Source of the DNA: Sipunculus nudus
Lineage: Eukaryota; Annelida; Sipuncula; Golfingiida; Sipunculidae
NCBI GenBank assembly: GCA_026874595.1
Contig: CM049311.1
Location: 44,891,676 to 44,955,675, forward strand
Length of the DNA: 64,000 nucleotides
Direction: 5' to 3'
Part shown: positions 1 through 12,428 of the stretch, piece by piece
Position numbering within the stretch: the stretch's first letter is position 1
Layout of the letters: each line of letters opens with the position of its first letter
Program-made: the position numbers and the translations under genes
Notes under the pieces: generated by a model
Told to the model about the DNA's origin: nothing
Databases searched by the model: none
Seen by the model: only the letters and a program-made list of their open reading frames with translations

Positions 1-401
1 ATCATAGTGAATGACTGCTGCCCTGAGCAAAGCTTGGGAACAAATAAACCGAAGTTCAACCTGACATTGATATCGCAATGAACAAAAGAAAACAAAGCCT
101 GAGAAGACTGAGAAATTAGTATGTGAAATATATGATTCAGTCACAAAAATTTTTATCAAAAAGATAGGAAAATGGATTTTGATCAAGGAAACAACAGATG
201 TGGTTTTTTTTCAGCTTTTTCTCAATAAAATCTAAGTCAATGCAGACAGCAAAAAAATAAGTTGTCAAATATAGTTTGACACGTGACTGATTCTTCCACA
301 AAACTTGCCGCTGCTAGCTTTAATGTTTTTTGAGACAGCAAAAGTGAACATACTGCAGACGGACAACGCAGCACCCTCGCATAAGCTCACAGGTTCGCTA
401 A
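1..401 (+). repeat. HLE-C right-end fragment
   Basis: This is the distal part of a dispersed element ending in CACAGGTTCGCTAA at about 388-401. The same end occurs near 7,914 and 11,247, preceded each time by a CATCGCATAAG or CTCGCATAAG lead-in and a run of GAC-rich sequence. The left part is cut by the window edge. No coding potential is seen. Confidence 0.7.
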
Positions 402-439
402 AAAGTATGATGACTACACTTTACTCAGTAACTTTTATT

Positions 440-604
440 TATCATAAATGAAACCTACTACAGTGCAGAAGTAATACTGTCATTAATGAATCACTTAAAA
501 TCCCTGATTGAGATATCCAGCTCACAAGGTGTTTAAAAAGTAGGGATGTCATGGGTGACAACAACAGCCCATCAGCCAATATAAGCTCAGGGCTGAAAAA
601 GTTC
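440..604 (+). repeat. HLE-E-like right-end fragment
   Basis: The end carries AGCCCATCAGCC followed by GCTCAGGGCTGAAAAA. It is a diverged version of the hairpin end seen at 3,791-3,820 and 21,130-21,158, including the preceding GGGTGACAACAA block. Only the terminal ~160 bp is recognisable. Confidence 0.55.
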
Positions 605-1620
605 TGTTGACAGCAGCTGTAGAAATGATCAGATAAATAATTATAGAGCAGATGAATCAATTTCTACTCATATGCCTAAAAGGAAGGGTGCTTACATAAA
701 CTGTGTAAACAGAGGCCATGGGATAAACAAAAGGTTGATGTGCTGCTGCACACAACTGCATGAACTTGGCCAACACATCCAGGGGCTTCTTACACCTCAC
801 ATACACAGACTGCAGTCAGACAAAAAAACTGTCCTGACAAGCAGAAGAGCATTCTAGCCCTGCAGCTGTGTGAGCCCAGCCAGGCACCTAGCTATAGCCA
901 GGCTGCTACCTGCTGATTTCCACCTTGAGGAGTGACCAAAGTCTGTCTAACCAGCTACACTGGCCACCAAACCTCACTATAATATCATCTTACTGTATTA
1001 AATCATTAATCTGTGTTGTATTAGAGTCAAAATTATCCCAGTTAGGGTAACCATTTGGCAACAGACTGTACTGCATACAGTGCTTCCTTGATCAGACCCT
1101 GGCCCTTAGTAAATTAAAAGCCCTATTTAGTGGCCAGGTCAAAATATCTAAATTTGACATCAGTTTTGTTCAGAGGCTGGTTACCAGAGTTGTTTCCAGG
1201 TTTGCTGTCAAATGCCGGATTTTCGTCTGTTACTCTAACATATGCATTTGTGGATAAAACTGAACTAACTTTTTCGTTAGTATGTTTTTGTATTAATAAA
1301 ATGTTTTAACTTTAGTTGCCTATTTCAATTCCTCCACACTGCTTTCATATATCTCATGGGGCTGCCTACCCTAAACATTTTGGCAAAGGTTATACCATTA
1401 TGGAGCCTTTGGTATGACAGTATAACAATCCACTGGAATTGGAAACTCAATATTATTAATTAACAAGAGAGAACTATATAACATTATGTGACTGAATGCA
1501 AACATGGGTACTGATGAGAATTTGATGTCCAATGAAAAATGATGTTAATCTAATCCAGCAAAATTTTCTCAAGCTGTGATTATTTAACATATAAGGCATC
1601 CTTAAAGCAGAGCAGGGGAA
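605..1620. other. Unassigned interval
   Basis: About 1 kb of AT-rich DNA. Only short open frames (at most about 61 codons) without recognisable domains or splice-flanked coding signal are present. I see no clear member of the window's repeat families here. Confidence 0.4.
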
Positions 1621-1626
1621 TGATTT

Positions 1627-2170
1627 AAAAAGTGACCCATGGGTCATGACGCTCAGCGGACTGACATGTTGACAATATGTCCATACACAGGGAACTAATT
1701 AAGATGGAGGTGGCACCATCATTCATGCAGGTTAACTTATGTTCATTAAGACGCATAAGCACACCAAATTTTAGGACAATCCATTCACCAATTCCTGAGG
1801 AATCTAGCAATTTGTGTGTATCCGCATTATTTCTGGGGTGCTCAAACATGCCGTTTAAGTTAGAAAATATGGGTTACAGACACCTATGATTTCCGGTTTG
1901 CAAGGAGACTTTTTCTGGACCTTTCTGGAAGTCAAATTAGAAGATTCTACGTCCAATGGTTATGATTTGTGCTCTGCTTTTGTTTTAAACTTTAAATTGT
2001 TCTGAGGGCACCTTTGAGTGCCATACGTAAGAGAGACCTAATTTCAGGTTTCCTTGGACACTTTGAATGGACCTTTTGGGATGTCAAATTGAAAGATTCC
2101 CGGTCCAGTCAATATGATTTGTTCCCTGTTAACAGATGACTGCATCTTTAAAGGTCTAAAAAAAAAAAGA
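1627..2170 (+). repeat. HLE-A variant element
   Basis: It begins with a GTGACCCATGGGTCATGACG block, the family's palindromic left end. It ends in CTGTTAACAGATGACTGCATC, then CTTTAAAGGTCTAAAA. The body repeats at 27,857-28,220 and 29,027 onward, where a hAT-like element interrupts it, and in inverted form around 62,830-63,700. It is non-coding. Confidence 0.65.
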
Positions 2171-2186
2171 AAAAAAATTTGTACAA

Positions 2187-2345
2187 CAGACCCATGGGTC
2201 ACATTGCTCATCTGAATTTTGGAAAATATTAGTTACTGCAAAATATTTTTATTTCTTTTGGTTTTTCATGTATATTATCATTTGAAAAGCTATGTGAAAA
2301 TGGCCCTGCTAAAGTGAAACTCTGTAAATTATAGAATAATGGACA
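2187..2345 (+). repeat. HLE-A left-end fragment
   Basis: AGACCCATGGGTCACATTGC followed by CATCTGAATTTTGGAAAATATT matches the left end at 16,286 (GTACCCATGGGTCACGTCGC...). The family's right end is not recognisable downstream, so this is probably a truncated copy. Confidence 0.5.
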
Positions 2346-2534
2346 TGTGCTAAACCATTTAGTGATGCACCAAGGAAACTTGATGTGTCAGAACGACACA
2401 AATGCCCCCGCCTGGGGCAAATTAGAAACACTAGAATATACCCCTATCAGTACCTGCATCCACACTTTTCTTAAATTATGAGTAAGCACTGACATGGCGT
2501 GCGCGTTTGAAATGCACTGACACCAATTTGTCGA

Positions 2535-2690
2535 GGGGTGAGATGTTCCGCGTCCAAAACCGTCCCAACGATTAACCCGCAACATGATTCATTTGTGCCA
2601 AAATTGCCGATATGGGCAGTGGTGAGATGTTCCCGGTCTAAATTCGTCCCCGCGGTCAACCCACAACAACATTCATTTGTGTTGACCTAG
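2535..2690 (+). repeat. Two-unit ~80-bp tandem repeat
   Basis: Two related blocks begin with GAGATGTTCC at about 2,539 and 2,619. Each runs through a CGTCC...AACCC...CATTCATTTGTG pattern. The remainder of 2,345-2,975 shows nothing I can assign. Confidence 0.5.
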
Positions 2691-2975
2691 CGGACTGCTT
2701 ATAAAAGGCCGACGCGTAGTGAATGTTTGGCAGACTATGTCAGGTTTGATTTGATTGGTTAGCGAGAGGAGATTCAGGAGGACGTGGGCGCACTATGTGA
2801 GAATGGCCATGGCACAGCGCAGGTATTAAACCCATAATATTTTTATCGATTTTGAGCCATTTCTTTACCAAACACCTAAAAAATATAAACTCGTTCTTCC
2901 CCGGACCAAGATGCACCCTCCCACGAAGTTTGACGACCGTGCGATCCCTAGCGTGCGAATGAATTATAGTATGAT

Positions 2976-4425
2976 TTGTTAAATTTTGTAAAATTTTTTA
3001 AGTTCAGGATGTGTCGTATGGTCAAAAGTAGGTCAACAAGGCCAAAATGCAAACTCAATCTGTTATGGGTCATTATCAAGCAACACACCAAAAATCAGGC
3101 CAGTATCTGCAGGCACTGTGAAAAAAAGTCCATACATGTGCTTCTTCATAAAAATTTCTGTCTTTTCTATGTTCAGGATCTGTCATATGGTCAAAAATAG
3201 GTCAGCTGGGACCAAACGCAAACTCGATCTGTAAGTGGTCATTATGCGCCCGCAGACCAAACATTAGGCCAGTATCTGTAAGCATAGCACTGCGAAACTA
3301 GAATATTAGCAAAAGCTTATAATCAGTTATAAATTTAAATTGAAGAGGTATGTACCATGATTCATAACAATCCACCAAATGCTTCCTGAGAAATAAGCCC
3401 ATAAGTTTTTTTCTATACTAAGCTCTGTGACCTTGAAAAGTAGGTCAAGATCACCCATCTTTGAACTTGATCAAGATTTTGTAAATATCATGCAATAGCA
3501 CTGAAGAAATGAATATCCTGTGTAGAATACCTTTGGAGATATCCTGCACAAAAGGCCAAAATTGAATAATCCAATAAAAATTCATTAAAAAAATCAGAAA
3601 TTGTAAGTGCAGCACGCACAGACCATCATTTCAAATGATCATAGTAAGTTTTGTGAAAATCTTCACTGATTAAATAAAATTCCAACGGTGAATCCTTTTA
3701 GAGATATCCCACTCACAAGGTAAAAGCTAACAGACCTGGGACGGACGGATGCAGGACGGACAGACAGTGGGACAGCTTGGGTGACGACAATAGCCCATCA
3801 GCCTATGAGCTGAGGGCTAAAAACGGTGGTACATGTACATTTGTCATGAAAATTTATATTTTTCATGAAATTTTCTATGTTTAGGAGCCGTAAAACAATC
3901 AAAAGTAGGTCAACCGGGACAAAAACAAACTCATTCTGTAACTGGTCATTATCTGCCCACATTTAAAAAATCAGGGCAGTATCTGCAGGCACTGCAGAAA
4001 AAAAAGTTTGTACATATGCATTTTTTATGAAAATTTCTATTTTTCATGAAACTTTCTATGTTCAGGAGCAGCCAAATGGTCAAAATTAGGTCAACTGGGA
4101 CGAAACACAAACTCGATCTGTAACTGCTCAATATCTGCCCACACACCAAAAATCAGGCCGTTATCTGCAGGCATTGCGAAAGAAAGTCCGTACATGTGTA
4201 TTTGTCATGAAAATTTCTATTTTTAATGAAATTTTCTAACTGTAGGAGCCGTAAATAGTCAAAAGTAGGTCATTGTCTGCCAACACACCATAAATCAGGC
4301 CAATATCTGCAGGCATTGCATAAAAAATTCTGTACAACTGTTTCATTTCGGAATGACAGAAGGACGAGAGGCGGACATGGGTAAAACTATATGCCCCGGT
4401 CACTTTGTGGCGGGGGCATAAAAAA
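2976..4425 (+). repeat. HLE-D array of ~178-bp units with hairpin end, split by HLE-E
   Basis: Units recur at about 3,000, 3,175, 3,880, 4,060 and 4,240. Each has a GTTCAGGA-like start, a CAAAAGTAGGTCAAC block and a CAGTATCTGCAGGCA block. The array ends in an imperfect hairpin ATGCCCC...GGGGGCAT then AAAAA at about 4,391-4,425. It is interrupted at 3,298-3,820 by another element, and the unit resumes on the far side. Short open frames here are repeat artefacts. Confidence 0.65.
3298..3820 (+). mobile_element. HLE-E element inserted in tandem array
   Basis: It starts CTAGAATATTAGCAAAAGCT and ends AGCCCATCAGCC...GAGCTGAGGGCTAA. It is a shorter relative of the 20,165-21,158 element. The host tandem unit is continuous across it (GCACTGCGAAA | AACGGTGGTACATG compared with sister units), so both boundaries are supported. 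Non-autonomous, 523 bp. Confidence 0.65.
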
Positions 4426-4525
4426 TGGGCCTACAGTAAGTGTTATATAAAAGTTACATTTCATAAACAAATAATGTGTGAAGGTAATTAAGTTTTCAAA
4501 AGATAATATATGGCCATATGAGTTA

Positions 4526-4828
4526 ACAAGGGACCCATGGGTCACTGTGCTCAGCTGAAGTTGACCTTGAAGGTAAAAATCTAAAATAATATCAAATGGA
4601 GATAAAGTGTAAGAGGAAGAGGTCATAGAGGCCATGGTTAGTTTACATGATTGGTTTGTATTGATGAGCAAGAAATTGTTGCAAATAATATTTTGTGACC
4701 TGACCATGTGTTTCCTAATGTTGAAACTGAAGCATGTGAGCAGTTTGTGAACAAATGATCTGTACTATTACCATGATCATTATGTAAAGTTTTGAAATGC
4801 GGTGCTAGTCTGTTACTTACAAAAGTAG
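4526..4828 (+). repeat. HLE-A left-end fragment
   Basis: ACAAGGGACCCATGGGTCAC, then TGTGCTCAGCTGAAG, is a good match to the family left end with its 12-bp palindrome and the GCTCAGCTGA subterminal motif. The body downstream is truncated by the palindrome that follows. Confidence 0.6.
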
Positions 4829-5017
4829 TGTAAATGGTTGACACCTTTTGAAAAAGACTAGCTGTGTGTGGGTTCTTGTACACAAGCTTTCGAGTGCTTG
4901 GCCCCCTTCCTCAGGTGTAAATCATTTACACCTGAGGAAGGAGGCCGAGCACCCGAAAGCTTGTGTACAAGAACCCACACACAGCTAGTCTTTTTCAAAA
5001 GGTGTCAACCATTTACA
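4829..5017. repeat. 189-bp near-perfect palindrome
   Basis: Two 94-nt arms meet at a single central base (4,923). Only about three mismatches are visible, around CGAGTGCTTGG versus CGGGTGCTCGG. The right arm contains CTGAGGAAGGAGGCCGAGC then ACCCGAAAGC, resembling the CTGANGA...CGAAA boxes of hammerhead ribozymes known from Penelope-like elements. The flanking stem does not fold as a good hammerhead. It could be two head-to-head terminal repeats of a degraded retroelement. Confidence 0.85.
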
Positions 5018-5800
5018 TTACCATGATCATTAGTTGGCTTTTTGATTAACTGTTGACATTTCAGTAGTTTACACATTTGTTCAATTGAATCTATTTTTTT
5101 GTATGATATATATTATTAAATATATATGAATTTTTTTTATGAAATGTATACAGTTAAAATATAAGTAATTAACAACATAAAACAGGGCAAACAAAGCCTG
5201 ATCTCAAATTCTGCTGAGGCAGGAAAATAATGAACAATGTTTGTATTAAATCCTCATTTTTTTATCACATCAATTTTTTTAATTTAAGTTTATATTTCTA
5301 TACATTTCCAATATAACATATATATCTGAATATAAAAGTTGTTTCATAATTCTCAACTGCATCATTATAAATCTCAATCTTGTCAGATAGCACCACATCA
5401 TGCATACAAATGTTTATTTAAAAAACAATAAATATCTAAAAATAATACTTGATTTACATTTCACAATTTTTAATTGTGTCTTTATTAATCCATAATGTGC
5501 TTCATATTTTATAAATTTAAAGGTCCAATAATTCTGCCAAAAATCATTCAAGTAAACTTGAACAAAGACCACCTAAGAATAATTTTTGTGCCATGTAACA
5601 GAAGTTATAATTGAAACAACAATTTTGTAGAAGAACAGTTTTGCATTCCTCAGTTTGAAACAGACATAATAATGGCCATAAGAACAACTTAAGCTTTTCT
5701 GAAATGATTGAAAGAACCATGTCCTAGGATAATTCTTTTGAATAATTGAACAATTCAACTTAACAGTTTCATCATTAACATTTTGAGCTGAAAGAGGCTA
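5018..5800. other. Unassigned AT-rich interval
   Basis: Strongly AT-rich DNA with A/T homopolymers. No open frame with domain features. The stretch near 5,530-5,780 loosely resembles the inverted sequence near 55,060-55,350 (AAGGTCCAATAATTCTGCCA versus its complement), suggesting an old dispersed repeat. Confidence 0.35.
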
Positions 5801-7914
5801 TAATTATGAGGTTTTTGCCCATAAAAAACAGGTCAATGTAGGTGGCACCACGAAATCTGCAACTTCAAATATGAGTCATGTGACCAACATTTGCAAAAGA
5901 CTTGGTAATGCTAGCTTCTGTCATTTCTGAGACAACTATGTCAGTATGCTTTCTTAGCCAAATGACTGTTCAAATTCGTTTAACTTCACTAAAATTCATT
6001 AAATGCAAACCATATGAACAAACTTGAGAGGGCTTGCCTCTGGGATCATTTCTGGGAAATATAGAACAATTTTGGCTGGACCATTTACAAGAAGACCTTT
6101 AAAGGTTTTTCAGCTTTTCCCCTATAAAATCCAAGTAAATGCAGATAGCAAAAAACATAAGCTGAATCCCACAACATTTGATATGTGACAGATAATTGCA
6201 TAAAATCTGGGGATGGTATCTCCTGCAATTCCTGAGAAATTATGGGTTGATATACAGATGACCAATGACCCAAAAAAGGTCAATGCAGGTGGCGTCACCA
6301 ATACCTGAATTTCATATATGACTCATGTGACCAACACTGGCATAAAATTTGGTGATGATAGCTCTGGCTGTTTCTGAGATTGTCATTTTAGTATGCTTTT
6401 TTGGAAAAATGACTAGGTTCAACTTCCTGTAATTCGGCCAAAATTCACAGAACTTGAACCATTTGAACAAACTTGATAGAGATGGTATAAAAGATTATAT
6501 CTGCGAAATATTAAACAAATTGGCTTGACCGTTTCAGAGGAGAAGATTTTTAAAGGTTTTTTAGCTTTTTCTCTATAAAATCTAAGAAAATGCAGATTTT
6601 TTTCAGATGGCTAATTTTTTGCATTAAATTTCATGATGCTAGTTCCAGTCGTTTTTGAAAAAGTATTGGTTTACGTATGCCTGTGATTATAAACATTACC
6701 TGGCATGAGGAATATCTAAATTCATAAATCTATATTTTTTAAAAGTTTTTAAAAAACATTCTTGCCAATATTAACCAAAGATAACCTGAAATCTAAATGT
6801 CTGGAGGCATGATGTAACGGATGCTGATAAACTGGTTCCAGGCTAGATGTATCTGCTTCACACAGCTAACATATATGGTAAAATGACTCAATTCAAATTT
6901 TATTATTCAGCCAAAATTCATTCTTTGGAACCATAAAAGACAATTATTATAAGAATAATTCAAGGGATTATTCTTGTGAAATATTAAACAAAATGGCCTC
7001 AGTGGTGTCAGTCAAAAAACCTTTTGCAGGTTTATAACTCATATGGGAAAATAAAGCAAAACAGCTAAGTTAAACTTCCAATAACTCAGCAAAAAATCAC
7101 TGAACCAAAACCATTTGAACAAAATTGAATTATCAACATCTAAGGATAATTAATTTGTGAGATTTAAGAATTTGGCCCAGTGGTTTTTGAGAAGAAGATC
7201 TTTGTAGCAACTGAGATAAAATGGGCTGTTCTGGCATATGACTAAGTTAAGCTTCCCATAACTCAGCCAAAAGTCACTGAACTGAGACCATTGGAATAAA
7301 CTTCAGAAAGCACTACCCTAGGATCATTTCTGTGCGATATTAAACAATTTGGCCAAATGGTCTCAGAGTAGCTGTCAGTATGATACGGGCACTGATGCCC
7401 CCGTTCAAAAAAGGCCGATGCAGGTGGCGCCACCAATACCTGAATTTCAGACATGACTCATGTGACCAACATTGGCATAAAATTTGGTGATGACAGGTCC
7501 AGCCTTTTCTAAGATTGTAATTTTAGTATGCTTTTTGGACAGATGACGAAGTTCAACTAGCTGTAACTTGGCCAAAAATCACTGAACTTAAACCATTCGA
7601 ACAAACTTGAGAGAGATTGTTACAGGGATCATTTCCGTGAAATATTGGACAATTTGGCTGAACAGTTTCAGAGAAGAAGATTTTAAAGTTTTTTTAGCCT
7701 TTTCTCTATAAAATCTAAGAAAATGCAGTTAGCCAAAAAATAAGCAAAATCCGATAGAGTTTTTTAGATGACTAATTTTTTGCAGAAAATTTCTTGATGC
7801 TAACTCTTGCCATTTTCAAGATAGTATGGGTTAACGTACAGATGACGGACGAAGTCCGACGGACGAAGGCCAACGGACGACGCCACACCATCGCATAAGC
7901 TCACAGGTTCGCTA
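5801..7914 (+). repeat. HLE-C body with repeated ~450-bp units and right end
   Basis: Related blocks beginning AGGTCAATGCAGGTGGCG recur near 5,830, 6,274 and 7,412. Each is followed by TGACTCATGTGACCAACATT and CTCAGCCAAAAATCA-like sequence. The element finishes in the HLE-C end: CATCGCATAAGCTCACAGG, then TTCGCTAA at 7,914. The left terminus is not clear. Reading frames here are short and shared with other copies, so the sequence is non-coding. Confidence 0.65.
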
Positions 7915-8138
7915 AAAAAGTTGAGGTTTTTCCTTAATTTCTCAAAGATACGAAATCACAAAGACCCAGTTTTCAGCTTGGTAGGAGATCTTGGGGATAT
8001 CTAACATTATGCCAAAATTTGGATTCCTAGGTCTTACGGTTTCAAAACTTGCCACATCTATGGATGGACAGATGGACGGACGACGGACAATGGACCATGA
8101 CTAAAGCTCAGATGACTTATAGTCAGCTGAGCTATAAT
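7915..8138 (+). repeat. HLE-A right-end fragment with terminal hairpin
   Basis: This is the last ~220 bp of the family. CCTAGGTCTTACGGTTTCAAA, then GGACGGAC-type sequence, precedes the hairpin AGCTCAGATGACT-TAT-AGTCAGCTGAGCT at 8,105-8,133. It abuts the start of the next element (8,142). Confidence 0.7.
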
Positions 8139-8334
8139 TGAACAAGGCCTACAGGCCTAATGTGAACCTGTGCAAAGTTTAGGAGTATGAATGGAGGTTT
8201 ATTTTTAAAATTTAATATTGATCCTCCTAAGTCCTGCATATCTACCTTAGTCATTATGATTTCAGCAAAATGGACGTTTTTGACCTGCAAGTTTCGGACT
8301 AGGACATTTTAAAACCAGAATATGGGTAGTCAAC

Positions 8335-8945
8335 AAGCCACTATGTGTATCCGCAGAAATCAGAGTGGGACGGGTGAAGTGAGGCATGGATTAAGTGGCA
8401 AGGGGAATAGAGCGTGATGTGTTACATATTAGCATGGATGTCTGCAGCTTAAACGTGAATGTAGGTGGTGCCACCTGTCATAAAATCAAGAAAATTGTCC
8501 AGGATGTATAAACCTGCAAAATTTCAGGTGGATAAGTCAAACCACTGCTGAGATATGAGTGGTTTTATCCCAAGGCAGTTCAACAGATGGATGCTGTTCA
8601 TAAGTGGTTGCAGGTGGCACCACCAGTTTTGCCTATGATGAAGAGCTATGCGAGATCTATACACATGCAAAATTTTGGCCTAATCGGTCAAACGGTTCCT
8701 GAGATATGTGGGTTTATGTGTGGAAACAGACGCACAAATGGACGCTGGGCAGAGAGGAAAGGTCAGGGATCAATGAAAAATGAGGGCGCACCAGTTCACA
8801 TGTGACTGATAATAATTCCGAATTTTAAAAAATTCTGCCCAGTGGTTATAAAGAAGTTCTCCGGAAAGCTATGCAGCGATGGTGTCAGCGTCAGCATCTG
8901 ACTGAAATCATAGTATCCGCAAAAGTCTGTTTTGGCGGATACAAT
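8335..8945 (+). mobile_element. HLE-B copy with GGTGGCGCCACC units
   Basis: The left end is CCAGAATATGGGTAGTCAAC (the usual first bases are CTAG). The right end is TTTTGGCGGATACAAT. A subterminal inverted repeat related to GTATCCGCCAAAA is seen near both ends. In between are units with a palindromic GGTGG(C/T)(G/A)CCACC core at 8,468 and 8,611, followed by ATGCAAAATTT-type text. No coding content. Confidence 0.6.
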
Positions 8946-9319
8946 GATTGTAGCTGGCACCACCAGTCTTATATACAACGAAGAGATATATAAATATGCC
9001 CGATGTCAGACTGATATGTCAAACCCCTCCTGTGAAATATGCAGGGACATACACTGTGCAAAAATTATTGTAGGTGGCGCCACCAGCCTTGTACGCTATA
9101 AAGCTACCTGATATGTATAAACATGCCAAATTTTAGGCTGATGTATCAAATTCCTCTGTAGAAATAAGCAGGCGCATACACTGCAAAAGTAAATGTAGGT
9201 GGCACCACCTGTCTTATAAGAATTCCAACATGTCTTATGAGAATACCATCAAAGACACATAGACAGGTCAAAATATCAGTCCAATAAATCAAACTTCCCC
9301 AGAGTTTGATGCACTGGGC

Positions 9320-9745
9320 TGACAAGGTTTAGGTGAGTAAGGCAGTTGCCCCCGAGTGACCTGTGACAAATTGCTGCCTCAAGCTACTGCACTGAGTGAA
9401 CTCTTGACCTGCACCTGGCTAGACTGAGTGAACTTTTGACCTGTATCTGGCTGCACTGAGTGAACTCTTGACCTGTTGCATAATCTGACAAAGTTGGCAG
9501 TCTGCCAAAGCTATAAATAGATTTAGGATGAACTTTGGTACCAAGTATGATGCAGTGAGCCAAAGCTATAAATAGAATGCAGCTACTGCACTGAGTGAAC
9601 TCTTGACCTATACCTGGCTGCAGTTCTTCCAATCCTGGCACTGTGCCAAAATTATTTATAGAGCTGACATCATCTTGGCTAATGGCCAACATCAAAGCAC
9701 TGGCAATCTGCCAATGGTAAACCAAGTGCTGCCATCTGTACACAA
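9320..9745 (+). repeat. Short tandem motif: CACTGAGTGAACTCTTGACC
   Basis: The ~20-22 bp motif (A)CTGAGTGAACT(C/T)TTGACCTG recurs four to five times between 9,385 and 9,610 with CTGGCTGCA spacers. The block repeats at 39,190-39,420 and occurs inverted near 55,515-55,570. The open frames through it are repeat-derived. Confidence 0.6.
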
Positions 9746-11249
9746 AAGTGGTCCCTACTTGAAATAACTTTGAAATTTATTTTTCCAATACAAAATGCTT
9801 TTCAGCTGACTTTTTATAAAAAAGAAATCAGGAATATATGTAAAGTTATTATGGATGCATACTGAATGCAAAATTAAAATACAGATATATCTCACTGATG
9901 GCAAATTCTTGAATTAAGTTGAGTAGGGATACCAATAATTTATAATCCACGTTCAGTTGTCTTTATATAGCCACAGAGAGCTGAATATCCTTGATTGTAA
10001 CATTGCCTGGTATGATGAATAACTTAAATCATAAATTTAAAATTTTTAAAAGCTTTTAAAAAAAACTTTCTTGTCAATATTAACTAAAGATAACCTGAAA
10101 TCTAAATGTCTAGTGCCATGATGTAATAGATGCTGATAAACTGGTGCCAGGCTAGATGTAACAGCATAACACAGCTAACATATATGGTAAAATGACTTAA
10201 TTCAATCTCCATTATTCAGCCAAAAATCATTCATGTGGAACCATAAATGACAATTATTATAAGAATTATGGTAGGGATTATTCTTGTAAAATATTTAACA
10301 AACTGGCTTCAGTGGCATCAGTCGAAAAACGTTTCACAAGTTTATAACTCATATAGGAAGATACAGCAAACTGGCTAAGTTCAGCTTCCCGTAACTCAGC
10401 CAAAAAGCACTGAACCAAAACCATTTGAACAAACTTGAATTATCAACATCTGAGGATAATTAATGTGCAAGATTTAAGAATTTGGCCCAGTGGTTTTTGA
10501 GAAGAAGATCTTTGTAGCCACTGAGCTCAAATGGGCTGTTATGGCATATGATTAAATTCAGCTTCCCATAACTTAGCCAAAAGTCACTGAAAAGAGACCA
10601 TTTGAACAAACTTCAGAAAGCACTACCCTAGGATCATTTCTGTGTGATATTAATCATTTTGGCCATATGGTTTCAGAGAAGAAGTTTTTTGTAGCCCTCA
10701 GTGTGATACAGGCACTGTCGACCCTGTACAAAAAAGGCCGATGCAGGTGGCGCCACCAATACCTCAATTTCAAATATGACCTATGTGACCAACATTGGCA
10801 TAAAATTTGGTGATGATAGCTCCAGCCGTTTCTGAGATTTAAATTTTAATATGCTTTTTTGCACAGTTAACAAAGTGCAACCTCCTGTAACTCAGCCAAA
10901 AATCTCCGAACTGGAACCATTCAAACAAACTTGAGAAAGATTGTTCCAGGGATCATTTCTATAAAATATTGGACAATTTGGCTGGACAGTTTCGGAGAAG
11001 AAGATTTTTAAAGCTTTTCTAGCTTTTTCCCTTTAAAATCTAAGAAAATGCAGTTAGAAAAAAAATAAACAAAATCCGATATAGTTTTTTTGGATGACTG
11101 ATTATTTGCAAAAAATTTGGTGATGCTAGCTCCTGCCGTTTTTGAGATAGCTATGGTTAACGTACAGACGGCGCACGACGCACAACGTACGACGCACGAC
11201 TCACGACACACGATGCCGCACCATCGCATAAGCTCACAGGTTCGCTAAA

Positions 11250-12365
11250 AAGTGAATGTGAAAATACCTTTCATTCTTTTCGAAGTGGACACTGTGCTAT
11301 TGCACAAGGTAGGTGGTGCCACCTGTCTGGTTTATAAGAAACCTTTTCAAGATGGATGCACATGCCAAATTTCAGACCAATACTTTGAAACACTTCTGAG
11401 ATATGAGCAATTTTCACCAAAGAAAATGTACAGATGGACGCCATGGGAAAACGATTGCAGATGGCGCTACCAGTCTTGATCTATGGATATGATCTATGGC
11501 CATTATTAAGATCTATGGATATGCACAATTTCAGGCCAATACAGCAAATCACTCCTCAGAAAAGGATATTAATTTATTCTACAAAAACGGGAAAGAATAT
11601 GGTGCCACCTGTCTTGGTTTAGAGAAAACTTTCCAAGATGTATGGACATGCCAAATTTCAGACCAATACCTTGAAACACTTCTGAGATATGAGCAATTTT
11701 CACCAAAGACAAATGTACAGATGGATGCAACGGAAAAACAATTGCAGATGGCGCTACCAGTCTTGAGTACAAGATGGAGGAGTCAAAGATCTATGGATAT
11801 GCATAATTTCAGGCCAATATGGCAAATCACTCCTCAGAAAGAGGCATTAATTTATTCTGCAAAAACAGGAAGGTAAGTGGTGCCACATGTGTGGTTTACG
11901 AGAAAACTTTTCAAGATGGATTGGACATGGCAAATTTCAGACCAATACCTTGAACCACTTCTGAGATATGAGCAATTTTTATCCAAAGCAAATGTACAGA
12001 TGGATGCCATGCCAAAACAAATGCAAATGGTGCCACCAGTCTTGTTTACCAGATGGAGGTGTCGAATATCTATGGACATGCACAATCTCAACCCAATACA
12101 CTGAACAACACTATGACGAACAGATTGCAAATCCAGAGGTGGACGTTACGCAAAAAGTATTGTAGGTGGTGCCACAAGTCTCCATAACGAAATAGAGAGA
12201 TCCAAGATCTATGGACAGACAAAATAAGAGCTCAATACGTTGAACCACTCCTGAGATATGGGCTGTTATCTAAAAAACACCCAGGTTCGTACAGCACAGG
12301 AAGGATTGCAGGTGGCGCCAACCGTCATTCTTACGCACAACTACTTAGGTGAGGGAACAACTATG
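11250..12365 (+). repeat. ~283-bp tandem array (3-4 units)
   Basis: Units start with a GGTGGTGCCACCTGTCT-like block at 11,311, 11,594 and 11,879. Each then has CATGCCAAATTTCAGACCAA, TGAGATATGAGCAATTTT, and a second ATGGCGCTACCAGTCTTG half-unit. A further, more diverged stretch runs to about 12,365. The two-unit array at 21,620-22,190 has the same unit length and sequence. Open frames along the array are by-products of the repeat. Confidence 0.75.
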
Positions 12366-12428
12366 CTGGGTTTTGGAAAGATCGGTCCAAGGGTCTCAGA
12401 GGAGACTATGTTTTCGCGGATTATAATA

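Larger units (their letters stand above)
8142..11247 (+). mobile_element. HLE-C element, apparently full length (~3.1 kb)
   Basis: The left end ACAAGGCCTACAGGCCTAAT is a small hairpin followed by GTGAACCTGTG. The right end is CACAGGTTCGCTAA, so the two ends carry a subterminal inverted repeat of about 11 bp (one difference at this copy; perfect at 30,013). The interior is a mosaic: an HLE-B copy (8,335-8,945), GGTGGCNCCACC units and ~450-bp C-type units. No transposase or helicase frame is present, so it is non-autonomous. Much of 8,450-11,070 recurs in direct orientation at 37,980-40,660. Confidence 0.6.

Noticed and set aside
4900-5000. Hammerhead ribozyme call
   Set aside because: CTGAGGA and CCGAAA boxes are present, but stem II closes poorly and no stem III with a cleavage-site U-H arrangement follows.
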